64,000 bases of DNA from Pseudomonas tolaasii NCPPB 2192 (GCF_002813445.1 NZ_PHHD01000001.1:2232001-2296000), one strand, 5' to 3'; positions 52,369 to 60,725 are shown, numbered from the stretch's first letter. Notes: a model not told the origin generated them from the sequence alone. Made by a program: numbers and translations.

Positions 52369-52770
52369 TCAGGCGCAACAGCTACCGGCAGCCAACTCCT
52401 TGAGAATCGGGCAGTCCGGCCGGTGATCACCTTGGCAATGCTCCACCAGGTCCTGCAACGTATCGCGCAACTGCCCCAGCTCCAGAATCTTCTGGTTCAG
52501 TTCCTCGATATGCTGGCGCGCCAGGGCTTTCACGTCGGCGCTGGCCCGTTGCCGGTCCTGCCACAGAGTCAGCAGCTTGCCGACTTCCTCCAATGAAAAC
52601 CCCAGGTCCCGCGAGCGCTTGATAAACGCCAGCGTGTGCAAATCGTCACTGCCATACACGCGATAGCCGCTGTCGGTGCGGTGCGCAGCTTTGAGCAAAC
52701 CGATGGATTCGTAATAGCGAATCATCTTGGCGCTCAGCCCGCTCTGGCGGGCGGCCTGACCGATGTTCAT
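52369..52770 (-). CDS. cueR: CueR, copper-responsive MerR regulator
   Basis: 133-residue MerR activator of copper efflux genes. N-terminal winged helix (MNIGQAARQSGLSAKMIRYYESIGLL), dimer helix, and the Cu(I)-binding pair Cys112 and Cys120 in HCQGDHRPDCPIL, the same numbering as in E. coli. It ends in SCCA. Overlaps copA by 4 nt (ATGA), so it is made with the pump it controls. Confidence 0.95.
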   Translation of the reverse strand: MNIGQAARQSGLSAKMIRYYESIGLLKAAHRTDSGYRVYGSDDLHTLAFIKRSRDLGFSLEEVGKLLTLWQDRQRASADVKALARQHIEELNQKILELGQLRDTLQDLVEHCQGDHRPDCPILKELAAGSCCA

Positions 52771-54968
52771 GGGCGTTGATCCTCCAAATCCTCGGGTTTC
52801 CAGGTTTTCAGCAACAAGGCGTTGCTCACCACACTGACGCTGGACAGCGCCATCGCCGCGCCCGCCAGTACCGGGTTGAGCAAGCCGAAAGCTGCCAGTG
52901 GAATGCCGATCAAGTTATACACAAAGGCCCAGAACAGATTCTGGCGAATTTTCGCGTAAGTCTTGCGGCTGATCTCCAGCGCCGCCGGCACCAGCCGCGG
53001 GTCGCCGCGCATCAGGGTGATACCGGCCGCGTGCATCGCCACGTCGGTGCCGCCGCCCATGGCGATGCCGATGTCTGCTGCGGCCAGCGCCGGCGCGTCG
53101 TTGATGCCGTCGCCGACCATGGCCACCACGCCGGTTTTCTTAAGCTCGGCGACGGTAGCGGCTTTGTCGGCGGGCAGCACTTCGGCATGCACGTCGTCGA
53201 TACCCAGCGCTTGAGCCACCACGCGGGCGCTGCCGCGATTGTCACCGGTCAGCAAGTGGCTGCTGATGTGCTGTGCCTTGAGCTGCTCCACGGCCTGCAA
53301 TGCGCCGGGCTTGAGGGTGTCGCCAAAGGCGAACAATCCCAGCACGCGCGGCTGCGAGCCGCTCTCGATCAGCCAGGACAGCGTGCGGCCTTCGGCTTCC
53401 CAAGCCGTGGCCAAGTCTGCGAGGTCGCCCGCATTCAGGCCGCTTTCTTCCAGCATGCGCCGGTTGCCCAGGGCCAGTTGCCGACCGTCCAGCGTGCCCG
53501 CGATGCCGCGCCCGGTCAGGGATTGGCTGGCGCTCACCTGCGCGACGGTCAACCCGCGTTCGCTACATGTATCAAGCACGGCCCTGGCCAACGGGTGCTC
53601 GCTGCCACGTTGCAACGCGCCGGCTTGTTGCAGCAGCAGGGCTTCATTGCCGTCCACTGCCGCCAAGTGCGCAATTTTTGGCGCGCCGGAGGTGAGGGTG
53701 CCGGTCTTGTCGAACACCACGGCACTCACTTCATGGGCGCGCTCGAGGGCTTCAGCGTCCTTGATCAGAATGCCGTAGCGCGCGGCGACGCCGGTACCGG
53801 CCATGATCGCGGTGGGTGTGGCCAGCCCCAGTGCGCACGGGCAGGCAATCACCAGCACGGCGACGGCGTTGATGATCGCGGTTTCCAGCGGTGCGCCATA
53901 CACCCACCAACCCACCAGTGTGATCAATGCCAGCACCAGCACCGCCGGCACGAAGACCTGGCTGACCTTATCCACCAGTTTCTGGATCGGCGCCTTGGCG
54001 GCCTGGGCGTCTTCGACCAGGCGGATGATCCGCGCCAGCACGCTTTCAGCACCGAGGGCCTGGGTGCGCAGCAGCAAACGGCCTTCGCCATTGATGGCAC
54101 CGCCGGTGACCTTGTCGCCGGGCTGTTTGGGCACCGGCAGGCTTTCGCCGCTGATCAGGGCTTCGTCGGCGTGGCTTTGGCCGTCCACCACTTCACCGTC
54201 GACCGGGAAGCGCTCGCCGGGTTTGACCAGCACCAGATCATCAAGCTTCAAGGCGGCGATGGCGACGTCTTCTTCACGGCCCTCAACCACCCGAATCGCC
54301 CGCTCCGGGCGCAGTGCTTCAAGGGCGCGAATGGCGCTGGCGGTCTGGCGTTTGGCGCGGCTTTCCAGGTATTTGCCGAGCAACACCAGCGCAATTACCA
54401 CCGCCGACGCTTCGAAATACAGATGCGGCATGCTGCCCACCGGCGCGGTCAGCCATTCATAGATACTCAAGCCGTAGCCAGCGCTGGTGCCGATGGCGAC
54501 CAGCAAATCCATATTGCCCGCACCGGCCCGTACGGCTTTCCAGGCGGCTATGTAGAAACGCGCGCCGAAGATGAATTGCACGGGCGTGGCCAGGGCGAAC
54601 TGCACCCAGGCAGGCAGCATCCAGTGCAGGCCGAAAGGCTCCACCAGCATCGGCAGCACCAGCGGCAACGCCAAGGCGATTGCCAGCAGCAACGCCCAGC
54701 GCTCGCGGTGCAGGCGCTCGGTCTGGTTGGCGGCAGTGGTGGTTTCGCTTTGCGGCAGGGTGGCGGTGTAACCGGCTTTGTCGACGGCGGCGATCAGCAC
54801 GCCGGGGTCCATCTGGCCCTGTACTTCGACATGGGCGCGCTCGTTGGCCAGGTTGACGCTGACGCTTTGCACCCCCGGCACCTTGCCCAGCGCACGCTCG
54901 ACGCGGCCGGCACAGCTGGCGCAGGTCATGCCGCTGATGGGCAGGTCAAAGGTGGTGGATCCGTTCAT
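52767..54968 (-). CDS. copA: Copper-exporting P1B-type ATPase
   Basis: 733-residue Cu(I) pump. One N-terminal metal-binding domain (ISGMTCASCAGRVERAL; many relatives have two), eight membrane helices, the transport motif ACPCALGLATP, phosphorylation site DKTGTLTSG, HP motif in GSEHPLARA, and hinge VGDGINDAPALA. First gene of copA-cueR, with a CueR-type promoter 30-60 nt upstream. Confidence 0.96.
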   Translation of the reverse strand: MNGSTTFDLPISGMTCASCAGRVERALGKVPGVQSVSVNLANERAHVEVQGQMDPGVLIAAVDKAGYTATLPQSETTTAANQTERLHRERWALLLAIALALPLVLPMLVEPFGLHWMLPAWVQFALATPVQFIFGARFYIAAWKAVRAGAGNMDLLVAIGTSAGYGLSIYEWLTAPVGSMPHLYFEASAVVIALVLLGKYLESRAKRQTASAIRALEALRPERAIRVVEGREEDVAIAALKLDDLVLVKPGERFPVDGEVVDGQSHADEALISGESLPVPKQPGDKVTGGAINGEGRLLLRTQALGAESVLARIIRLVEDAQAAKAPIQKLVDKVSQVFVPAVLVLALITLVGWWVYGAPLETAIINAVAVLVIACPCALGLATPTAIMAGTGVAARYGILIKDAEALERAHEVSAVVFDKTGTLTSGAPKIAHLAAVDGNEALLLQQAGALQRGSEHPLARAVLDTCSERGLTVAQVSASQSLTGRGIAGTLDGRQLALGNRRMLEESGLNAGDLADLATAWEAEGRTLSWLIESGSQPRVLGLFAFGDTLKPGALQAVEQLKAQHISSHLLTGDNRGSARVVAQALGIDDVHAEVLPADKAATVAELKKTGVVAMVGDGINDAPALAAADIGIAMGGGTDVAMHAAGITLMRGDPRLVPAALEISRKTYAKIRQNLFWAFVYNLIGIPLAAFGLLNPVLAGAAMALSSVSVVSNALLLKTWKPEDLEDQRP

Positions 54969-54997
54969 GGGGCAGTCCTCCAGGAGAAGTTGCCCCT

Positions 54998-55028
54998 AGG
55001 ATCAACCTTGACCTGTGGGTAAGGTCAA
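54998..55028 (-). promoter_or_regulatory. CueR-type promoter/operator of copA
   Basis: Minus strand: -35 TTGACC and -10 GATCCT separated by 19 nt, the overlong spacer of MerR-family promoters. The spacer carries the dyad ACCTTACC...GGTCAAGGT; an 8-bp perfect dyad CTTGACCT/AGGTCAAG also spans it. Aligns base for base with the copZ promoter. Confidence 0.85.
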
Positions 55029-55034
55029 GCGCCT

Positions 55035-55418
55035 TTACGGGTACCCCAGCGCGGCCGGTTTCAGATAGATGCCGTCCTGCCCGAGAGCGATTCGATATTT
55101 GTTCACACTGCTTGCCCTCAACTTGATGTTCTGGGCCGGTGGCGCGAGCATTCCCGGTTGGCAGCCAGGGGATTGACCCGGCAGAAGTTTGAGGCGTACC
55201 GACACATTGCCCGGTGGCAGGTTGAAGGAGACGGACTGTTCCTGGAACACCCGGTCGGCCAACTGGTCATTCAGGTACACGCCAATCTCGCAGGTGGTGG
55301 GCACCTCCAGGCGCTCACGGGAGATGATCAGCACCGCGTAGTCTTCGGCGGCACTGGCCTGGGGCGCAACGGCAGACAAGCTCATCAGGCCGACAAGGCC
55401 AAAAAACGACCAGCGCAT
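55035..55418 (-). CDS. Exported protein of unknown function in the copper cluster
   Basis: 127 residues from ATG 55418 (GGAG 8 nt upstream). Signal peptide FFGLVGLMSLSAVAPQASA, then a compact, mostly beta domain with two cysteines (PTTCEIGVYL and SPGCQPGML), possibly a disulfide. No family recognised. It ends just before the copA promoter, reads the same way as copA, and diverges from copZ. Its own promoter must overlap the copZ control region. A copper link is only positional. Confidence 0.75.
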   Translation of the reverse strand: MRWSFFGLVGLMSLSAVAPQASAAEDYAVLIISRERLEVPTTCEIGVYLNDQLADRVFQEQSVSFNLPPGNVSVRLKLLPGQSPGCQPGMLAPPAQNIKLRASSVNKYRIALGQDGIYLKPAALGYP

Positions 55419-55506
55419 GGCGAATGCTCCGTGGTTCAAAAATCGAGGTGGATGAAGCTTGGCCGAGGCGGCGGCCGAATACCAGCCCGGCCGATGTTTT
55501 CAGAAC

Positions 55507-55537
55507 TTGACCTTGCCATGATGGCAAGGTCGACACT
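55507..55537 (+). promoter_or_regulatory. CueR-type promoter/operator of copZ
   Basis: TTGACC (-35), 19-nt spacer, GACACT (-10). The spacer region contains the perfect 10-bp-arm palindrome GACCTTGCCA-TGA-TGGCAAGGTC (55509-55531). Ends 30 nt before the copZ ATG. Confidence 0.88.
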
Positions 55538-55567
55538 GGCCTCAACCTCATCAACAGGAGTCATGAC

Positions 55568-55765
55568 ATGCAAGTATTCAGCGTTGAAGGAATGACCTGC
55601 GGCCATTGCGTCCGCGCGGTGACCCAAGCAGTGCAGAGCCAGGACCCGGCGGCCAGCGTGAAGGTCGACCTGGCGGCCAAGGAAGTCGGTGTGCAAAGCC
55701 GCCTGTCGGCCGAGCAGGTCATCAGCCTGATCACCGAAGAAGGCTACAGCGCCCGTCTCGCGTGA
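55568..55765 (+). CDS. copZ: Copper chaperone CopZ
   Basis: 65-residue HMA-fold metallochaperone: Cu(I) site GMTCGHC (Cys11 and Cys14), then VTQAVQSQDPAASVKVDLAAKEV and ITEEGYSARLA. Would hand Cu(I) to CopA. Preceded by AGGAG and the CueR-type palindrome; single gene. Confidence 0.95.
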   Translation: MQVFSVEGMTCGHCVRAVTQAVQSQDPAASVKVDLAAKEVGVQSRLSAEQVISLITEEGYSARLA

Positions 55766-55803
55766 CATTTCCGATAGTTAGCGAGCTATCGTAATGTTCA
55801 TGG

Positions 55804-55848
55804 CACCCAAGCGCGGCTAGACTGTCGGGCTGCCGTCTCACTTGGGTG
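55804..55848 (+). promoter_or_regulatory. Inverted repeat over the leader of the Bcr/CflA gene
   Basis: CACCCAAG (55804-55811) and CTTGGGTG (55841-55848), perfect 8-bp arms 29 nt apart. The right arm contains the only Shine-Dalgarno-like GGGTG before the ATG, so pairing in the mRNA could hide the ribosome-binding site. Confidence 0.45.
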
Positions 55849-55852
55849 TCTG

Positions 55853-57046
55853 ATGAACCTCCGCATAATCCTGATTCTGGGCGCCTTGAGCGCCTTCGCG
55901 CCGTTGGCGATCGACTTTTACCTGCCAGGCTTTCCGGCCATGGCCACGGCGTTTGCCACCGACGAAAAACATATCCAGCTAACCCTGGCCGTGTACTTTG
56001 CAGGCCTGGCCATCGGCCAATTGATCTATGGCCCGCTGGCGGACCGCTTCGGTCGGCGCGGGCCGCTGCTCAGCGGGGTGACCCTGTTTACCCTGGCTTC
56101 CTTCGCTTGCGCCTACGCGCCGTCCCTTGAATGGCTGATCGGCGCGCGCTTTGTGCAGGCCCTGGGCGGTTGCGCAGGCATGGTGATTTCCCGCGCGGTG
56201 GTCAGCGACAAATGTGATGCCGTGGGCTCGGCCAAGGTGTATTCGCAATTGATGCTGGTGACCGGCCTGGCGCCGATCCTCGCGCCGTTGGCGGGTGGGG
56301 TGATGGTGGGCGTGTGGGGGTGGCAGTCGATCTTCCTCGCGCTGTCGGCATTCAGCGTGATGGCGGCCATCGCGGTGGCGCTGTGGTTGCCGGAAACCTT
56401 CCCGGTCGACAAGCCGCGCCAACCGTTGTCCGGTTCAGTGCGCCGGTACGGCAGTTTGTTGTCGGATCGTGTCTACCTCGGCTACGCCCTGACGGGCGGC
56501 ATCTCGATAGCCGGGATGTTTGCCTACATCGCCGGTTCACCGTTCGTCTTTATCAAACTCTATGGTGTGGCGCCGGAGCATTACGGCTGGCTGTTCGGCT
56601 CCAACGCGGCGGGCTTCATTCTGGTGGCGCAGCTCAATGCGCGGTTGCTGTCCAAGCGCGGCCCGGCATTCCTGCTGTCGCGCACTGTGTGGGTTTATGT
56701 GCTGGCGGCGCTGACGCTGTTGGGCATTACCGCCTTGCATACGGATGCGCTGTGGCCGCTGCTGGTGCCGCTGTTTATTTGCATCGCCAGCCTGGGCTGC
56801 ATTTTGCCCAACACCTCGGCCTGCGCCATGGCCGGGCAGGGCGCCCGCGCGGGCAGTGCGTCGGCGCTGCTCGGCTGCATTCAGTTCGGCGTGGCGGCAG
56901 GGGCGGCCTCGTTGGTCGGCGTGCTGCACGACGGCACGGCAATGCCGATGGCCATGGTCATCAGCTTGTGCGGTGTTTTGGCGGTGACGGTGGCGGTGTC
57001 GACCCAACGCCTGCAACGAGCAAGGGCCGCGCAGGCGCAGGTCTGA
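55853..57046 (+). CDS. Bcr/CflA family drug efflux MFS transporter
   Basis: 397-residue, 12-helix proton-driven exporter. N-terminus LGALSAFAPLAIDFYLPGFPAMA (the DFYLP motif of the Bcr/CflA/DHA1 group), MFS loop motif GPLADRFGRRGPLL, and RFVQALGGCAGMVISRAVVSDKC. Typical substrates of the group are bicyclomycin, chloramphenicol or sulfonamides; none can be assigned here. Short ribosome-binding site (GGGTG) inside an inverted repeat. Confidence 0.93.
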   Translation: MNLRIILILGALSAFAPLAIDFYLPGFPAMATAFATDEKHIQLTLAVYFAGLAIGQLIYGPLADRFGRRGPLLSGVTLFTLASFACAYAPSLEWLIGARFVQALGGCAGMVISRAVVSDKCDAVGSAKVYSQLMLVTGLAPILAPLAGGVMVGVWGWQSIFLALSAFSVMAAIAVALWLPETFPVDKPRQPLSGSVRRYGSLLSDRVYLGYALTGGISIAGMFAYIAGSPFVFIKLYGVAPEHYGWLFGSNAAGFILVAQLNARLLSKRGPAFLLSRTVWVYVLAALTLLGITALHTDALWPLLVPLFICIASLGCILPNTSACAMAGQGARAGSASALLGCIQFGVAAGAASLVGVLHDGTAMPMAMVISLCGVLAVTVAVSTQRLQRARAAQAQV

Positions 57047-57054
57047 AAGGCGGA

Positions 57055-57237
57055 TCAGCCGGCGGCGGAGCGTTGCTGGCTGAGCGGAAAACGGTGCGGT
57101 GCCTGGATGCGGGCTTGCAGGGTATCGGCGAAGGCGCGGGCCTCGGCTTCACTGCGAAACGTGAAGGCGTCGCCGTCGAGGCTGACCTGCCATTTGTGGC
57201 CTGGAGATTTTGCTAACGCTTTTATCAGGATCTTCAT
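57055..57237 (-). CDS. Short hypothetical protein
   Basis: 60 residues from ATG 57237 (AGGAAG 6 nt upstream): MKILIKALAKSPGHKWQVSLDG then FTFRSEAEARAFADTLQARI and a basic tail. Basic and soluble, a small alpha/beta fold. No family recognised. Convergent with the upstream exporter gene, 8 nt away. Confidence 0.7.
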   Translation of the reverse strand: MKILIKALAKSPGHKWQVSLDGDAFTFRSEAEARAFADTLQARIQAPHRFPLSQQRSAAG

Positions 57238-57358
57238 TGCTGACTTCCTCATGTAAAAGAATCGTGGCAAAGGCGGCCAATATAAACCCGAATACGCTTA
57301 TAAATATGACAAAGATCAATTGTCGGACTAATGGCACTCGGGGGTGTAAAGCAGTATC

Positions 57359-57492
57359 TGTGGCGAGCGGGCTTGCCCCGCGTTGGGCTGCGCAGCAGCC
57401 CCAATAAAAACGCCGCATTCTTTCTGAAAGAACGCGGCGTCTGGTTTTAGGGCCGCTGCGCAGCCCAACGCGGGGCAAGCCCGCTCGCCACA
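57359..57492. repeat. Long-arm REPIN of a different REP class
   Basis: Perfect 38-nt inverted arms (57359-57396 and 57455-57492), beginning TGTGGCGAGCGGGCTTGCCC and running through CGCGTTGGGCTGCGCAGC. They differ from the TGTGGGAGC class found elsewhere here. The 58-nt middle is not random: it holds an intrinsic terminator. Confidence 0.92.
57410..57440 (-). terminator. Terminator inside the REPIN
   Basis: ACGCCGC-A-TTCTTTC pairs with GAAAGAA-C-GCGGCGT (15-bp stem, one mismatch, tiny loop). On the minus strand it is followed by TTTTTATT (57403-57410), so it ends the oxidoreductase transcript; on the plus strand a TTTT follows. Confidence 0.85.
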
Positions 57493-57516
57493 GGGGACGT
57501 GGCGGTTCCTGGTCTG

Positions 57517-58530
57517 TCAGAACCCTTCGAGCACGATCTTGCCCTTGGCCTTGCCGCTTTCCAGCAGGGTGTGGGCGCGGCGCAGGTTCTCGGCGTTTAT
57601 CACGCCAAAGTGTTCGCCCACGGTGGTTTTCAAGGTGCCCGCGTCGATCAGTTCGGCCACGCGGTTGAGCAGGTTGTGCTGCTCGATCATGTCCGGCGTC
57701 TCGAACATCGAGCGGGTGTACATGAACTCCCAGTGCAGCGACAGGCTCTTGCGCTTGAGTTTGCTCACGTCCAGTGCCTTGGGGTCGTCGATCAACGCCA
57801 GCTTGCCTTGAGGCTGCAGGGCTTCGACCAATTGGTCCAGATGATGGTCGGTCTGGGTCAGGCTGGCGACGTGGGTCACCTGGCCGTGGCCGGCGGCTTT
57901 CAGTGCTTCGCTCAACGGCTGGCTGTGGTCGATCACCAGGTCGGCGCCCAGCGCCTTGGCCCATGCCTGTGTTTCCGGGCGTGAAGCGGTGCCGATGACT
58001 TTCAGCGCGGTGAGCCGGCTCGCCAGTTGGGTCAGGATCGAACCCACACCACCCGCAGCGCCGACGATCAGCAGGCTCTGGCCTTCCTCTTCCTGGCCTT
58101 CACGCACTTGCAGGCGCTCGAACAGCAGTTCCCACGCGGTGATCGCCGTCAGCGGCAACGCGGCAGCTTCGGCGAAGCTCAGGCTTTTGGGCATATGGCC
58201 GACGATGCGTTCGTCCACGGTGTGCAACTCGCTGTTGCCGCCCGGGCGCACGAGAGAGCCGGCGTAGAACACATTGTCACCGGCCTTGAACAGGGTCACG
58301 TCGCTGCCAACCGCCTTGACCACACCGGCCACGTCCCAGCCCAGCACTTTGGCGGCGCCGTTTTCCGGGGCGACGTTCTGGCGCACCTTGGTGTCCACCG
58401 GGTTGACCGAGATGGCTTTGACTTCCACCAGCAAGTCGCGCGGGCCGGCGACCGGTGCCGGCAGCTCGATGTCCTGCAGGGATTTTGGATCGTTGATCGG
58501 CAGTGAGGCGTAGTAGGCAATGGCTTTCAT
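57517..58530 (-). CDS. Zinc-type alcohol dehydrogenase-like quinone oxidoreductase
   Basis: 337-residue MDR-superfamily reductase, likely using NADPH to reduce quinones or enones. N-terminus MKAIAYYASLPINDPKSLQD, substrate domain VNPVDTKVRQNVAP, nucleotide motif LLIVGAAGGVGSILTQLA, and no structural or catalytic zinc cysteines. Typical length. Second gene after the monooxygenase-like gene (25-nt gap), both facing a LysR regulator. Confidence 0.9.
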   Translation of the reverse strand: MKAIAYYASLPINDPKSLQDIELPAPVAGPRDLLVEVKAISVNPVDTKVRQNVAPENGAAKVLGWDVAGVVKAVGSDVTLFKAGDNVFYAGSLVRPGGNSELHTVDERIVGHMPKSLSFAEAAALPLTAITAWELLFERLQVREGQEEEGQSLLIVGAAGGVGSILTQLASRLTALKVIGTASRPETQAWAKALGADLVIDHSQPLSEALKAAGHGQVTHVASLTQTDHHLDQLVEALQPQGKLALIDDPKALDVSKLKRKSLSLHWEFMYTRSMFETPDMIEQHNLLNRVAELIDAGTLKTTVGEHFGVINAENLRRAHTLLESGKAKGKIVLEGF

Positions 58531-58555
58531 GGTAACTCCGGAAAAAGGACGTTGA

Positions 58556-58849
58556 TCAGGCGAGAAACTTCAGGCGCTTGAGTTCGAAGTGTTCGAGTAC
58601 GTCAGCGGCCTTGGCGCGGAAACTCTGGATGTGCGCGCTTGCGTCGTGGTCGGCCAGGGCCGCGTTGTCGCTCCAGCGTTCGAGCATGTAGAAGGTTTCG
58701 GGGTGTTGCAGGTCCTGGTGCAGGTCGTATTGCTCGCAACCGGCTTCGAGGCGGGTGGGTTCCAGCAGGCCGCGCAGCAGGGTTTCCAGGGTGGCCTGTT
58801 GGCCAGGTTTGGCGATCAGCGTGGCGATGACGTTAAAGGCAGTGGACAT
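58556..58849 (-). CDS. Antibiotic biosynthesis monooxygenase-fold (quinol monooxygenase-like) protein
   Basis: 97-residue dimeric ferredoxin-like ABM protein, similar to YgiN. ATLIAKPGQQATLETLLRGLL, GCEQYDLHQDLQHPETFYMLERWSD, and AHIQSFRAKAADVL follow the family. ATG 58849 with AGGAG 6 nt upstream. With the adjacent quinone reductase it suggests a small quinone-handling operon. Confidence 0.88.
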   Translation of the reverse strand: MSTAFNVIATLIAKPGQQATLETLLRGLLEPTRLEAGCEQYDLHQDLQHPETFYMLERWSDNAALADHDASAHIQSFRAKAADVLEHFELKRLKFLA

Positions 58850-58921
58850 ATTCAACTCCTGACACGTGATGAACGGGATGGGCAGATGATTGGCTATTTC
58901 CCGCGAAGATAAAACCGGCTA

Positions 58922-58937
58922 AAACAGAGGTCTGTTT
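58922..58937. promoter_or_regulatory. Candidate LysR operator
   Basis: AAACAGA-GG-TCTGTTT, perfect 7-bp arms in the 117-nt divergent gap, 30 nt before the LysR start and 73 nt before the monooxygenase start. The position and symmetry fit a regulator site for both directions. Confidence 0.5.
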
Positions 58938-58966
58938 CAATAAAATTTTGATAATGGGTGTTCAAC

Positions 58967-59896
58967 GTGCTGCGTTTTGACGATTTACAGCTGTTTGTAC
59001 GCGCGGCCGACCTGGGCAGTTTGTCGGCAGCCGCGCGGGTGATGGACCTGTCGCCGGCTGTGGCCAGTGCGGCGCTCAAGCGCATCGAACAACAGCTGGG
59101 CACGCGTTTGCTGGCGCGTTCCACCCGCAGCCTGCGTTTGACCGCCGAAGGCGATGGCTTTCTGGAATACGCCCGCGCCGCGTTGAGTTCGCTGGATGAA
59201 GGGCGGCGCCTGTTGGCCAGTGGTCAGGACCATGTCAGCGGTGTGTTGCAGCTCTCGGCGCCGTCGGATTTCGGGCGTAACCAACTGCTGCCCTGGCTGG
59301 ATGAGTTCCAGCATGAACACCCGCAGTTGAGCGTGCGCCTGCTGCTGGGCGACCGGATCGCCGACTTGTTCCGCCAGCCCGTGGACATCGCCCTGCGCTA
59401 CGGCGAGCCGGAGGATTCCAGCCTGATCGCCCTGCCCATTGCCCCGGACAATCTGCGCGTGTTGTGCGCCGCTCCCGATTATCTCGCCCGACACGGCGAG
59501 CCGCGCCATCTGGAGCAACTGGCCCAGCACAACTGCCTGCTGTACATGCTCGGCAGCCGGGTGCATGACCATTGGAGCTTTCACGACGGCAAACGCGAGG
59601 TCAGCCTCACGGTCACGGGCGACCGTTTCAGTGACGACGCCGACGTGGTGCGGCGCTGGGCGGTGGCCGGTGTGGGCATCGCCTACAAGTCCTGGCTGGA
59701 TGTGAGTGCCGACGTGCTGGCGGGCCGCCTGCAGGTGATCCTGCCGGAACTGCGCGGTGAGCGCACACCGCTCAATTTGCTCTGCGCGCACCGTGCGCAG
59801 CTGAGTAAACCCGTCAACCTGCTGCGGGAAATGCTCGTGTCCCGTTGTGCGACGTTGACCGCGCTTTGGCCGGAGCGAATGCCCACGCCGCAATAA
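58967..59896 (+). CDS. LysR family transcriptional regulator
   Basis: About 309 residues: N-terminal winged helix (LRFDDLQLFVRAADLGSLSAAARVMDLSP, then RIEQQLGTRLLARSTRSLRLT) and a periplasmic-binding-like effector domain (GVLQLSAPSDFGRN, DIALRYGEPEDSSL). GTG 58967 is chosen because GGGTG lies 6 nt upstream; GTG 58958 is possible. Likely controls the divergent monooxygenase/oxidoreductase pair. Confidence 0.92.
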   Translation: MLRFDDLQLFVRAADLGSLSAAARVMDLSPAVASAALKRIEQQLGTRLLARSTRSLRLTAEGDGFLEYARAALSSLDEGRRLLASGQDHVSGVLQLSAPSDFGRNQLLPWLDEFQHEHPQLSVRLLLGDRIADLFRQPVDIALRYGEPEDSSLIALPIAPDNLRVLCAAPDYLARHGEPRHLEQLAQHNCLLYMLGSRVHDHWSFHDGKREVSLTVTGDRFSDDADVVRRWAVAGVGIAYKSWLDVSADVLAGRLQVILPELRGERTPLNLLCAHRAQLSKPVNLLREMLVSRCATLTALWPERMPTPQ

Positions 59897-60029
59897 CTTC
59901 CATAAAAGCCGGAAATTTCACTCAGGTCCTGTCCCTGTTCTCGCTGTCAGACGCCGCGGAACCGGCCGTTTGCGCCCCTATACTTTGGTGCACACCGCAT
60001 CAGACAAATGATCAACAGGGAGTGAATAC

Positions 60030-60725
60030 ATGGAAGCAGCACCTTGCATCAGCCAGATCGCCAACTTGCTCGCCGAACCCAAACGCACCGCCATGCTCTG
60101 GGCCTTGATGGACGGGTCGGCGAAGTCCTGCGAAGAGCTGGCCACGCTGACGGGGCTGTCGTCGGCCTCGGCCAATGCGCATTTGGCGCGGCTGACCGGC
60201 GGCGGTTTGTTGCGCACCGAAGCGCGGCGCGGCAAGCGGTTGTTCCGTGTGGCGGCGACTGACGTCAGTGCCGCCATCGATGCGCTGGCTGTCACCACCG
60301 TGGCCAGTGCGGTGCGTTGCTCGCCGGATGTTTCACCGCCCGCGCTGGCAGCGCCGCAGCCGTTACGTTGCGCCCGGTTGTGCCACGGTCACCTGGGCGG
60401 TGAGCTGGCGGCCGGGTTGTACCAGCGCATGGTCGGCTGCGGTTGGCTCGAGCGTGGCGAGCAGCGTACCGATATCACGCTCAGCGGTGCGCGGCACCTG
60501 GCGCGCCTGGGGATTTTTACCCAGGCGCTGGCGTCGCCGCTGGTATGCGATTGTTTCGACTGGAGCCAGCAACAGCCGCACCTGGGCGGTGCGTTGGGCG
60601 CGGGGTTGCTGCAACTGTTTTTGCAATCGGGCTGGATCAGCGTGATCAATGAGTCGCGTGCGCTGCAGGTGACCGAGGCGGGGCTGGCGGAAATCAACCG
60701 GCTGGCCGCGCCGGCGCAGGCTTAG
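60030..60725 (+). CDS. ArsR-type winged-helix regulator
   Basis: 231 residues. N-terminal ArsR fold (CISQIANLLAEPKRTAMLWALMDGSAKSCEELATLTGLSSASANAHLARLTGGGLL), then a longer C-terminal part rich in Cys and His (ARLCHGHLGGELAAGL, SPLVCDCFDW) that may be a ligand- or metal-sensing domain. Longer than a minimal ArsR. Precedes an MFS gene by 105 nt, a probable target. Confidence 0.87.
   Translation: MEAAPCISQIANLLAEPKRTAMLWALMDGSAKSCEELATLTGLSSASANAHLARLTGGGLLRTEARRGKRLFRVAATDVSAAIDALAVTTVASAVRCSPDVSPPALAAPQPLRCARLCHGHLGGELAAGLYQRMVGCGWLERGEQRTDITLSGARHLARLGIFTQALASPLVCDCFDWSQQQPHLGGALGAGLLQLFLQSGWISVINESRALQVTEAGLAEINRLAAPAQA

Noticed and set aside
52776..55022. 748-codon open frame on the plus strand across copA
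   Set aside because: It is the mirror of copA/cueR in a high-GC gene. The translation is low in family-like motifs, there is no ribosome-binding site, and copA has every P-type ATPase signature.
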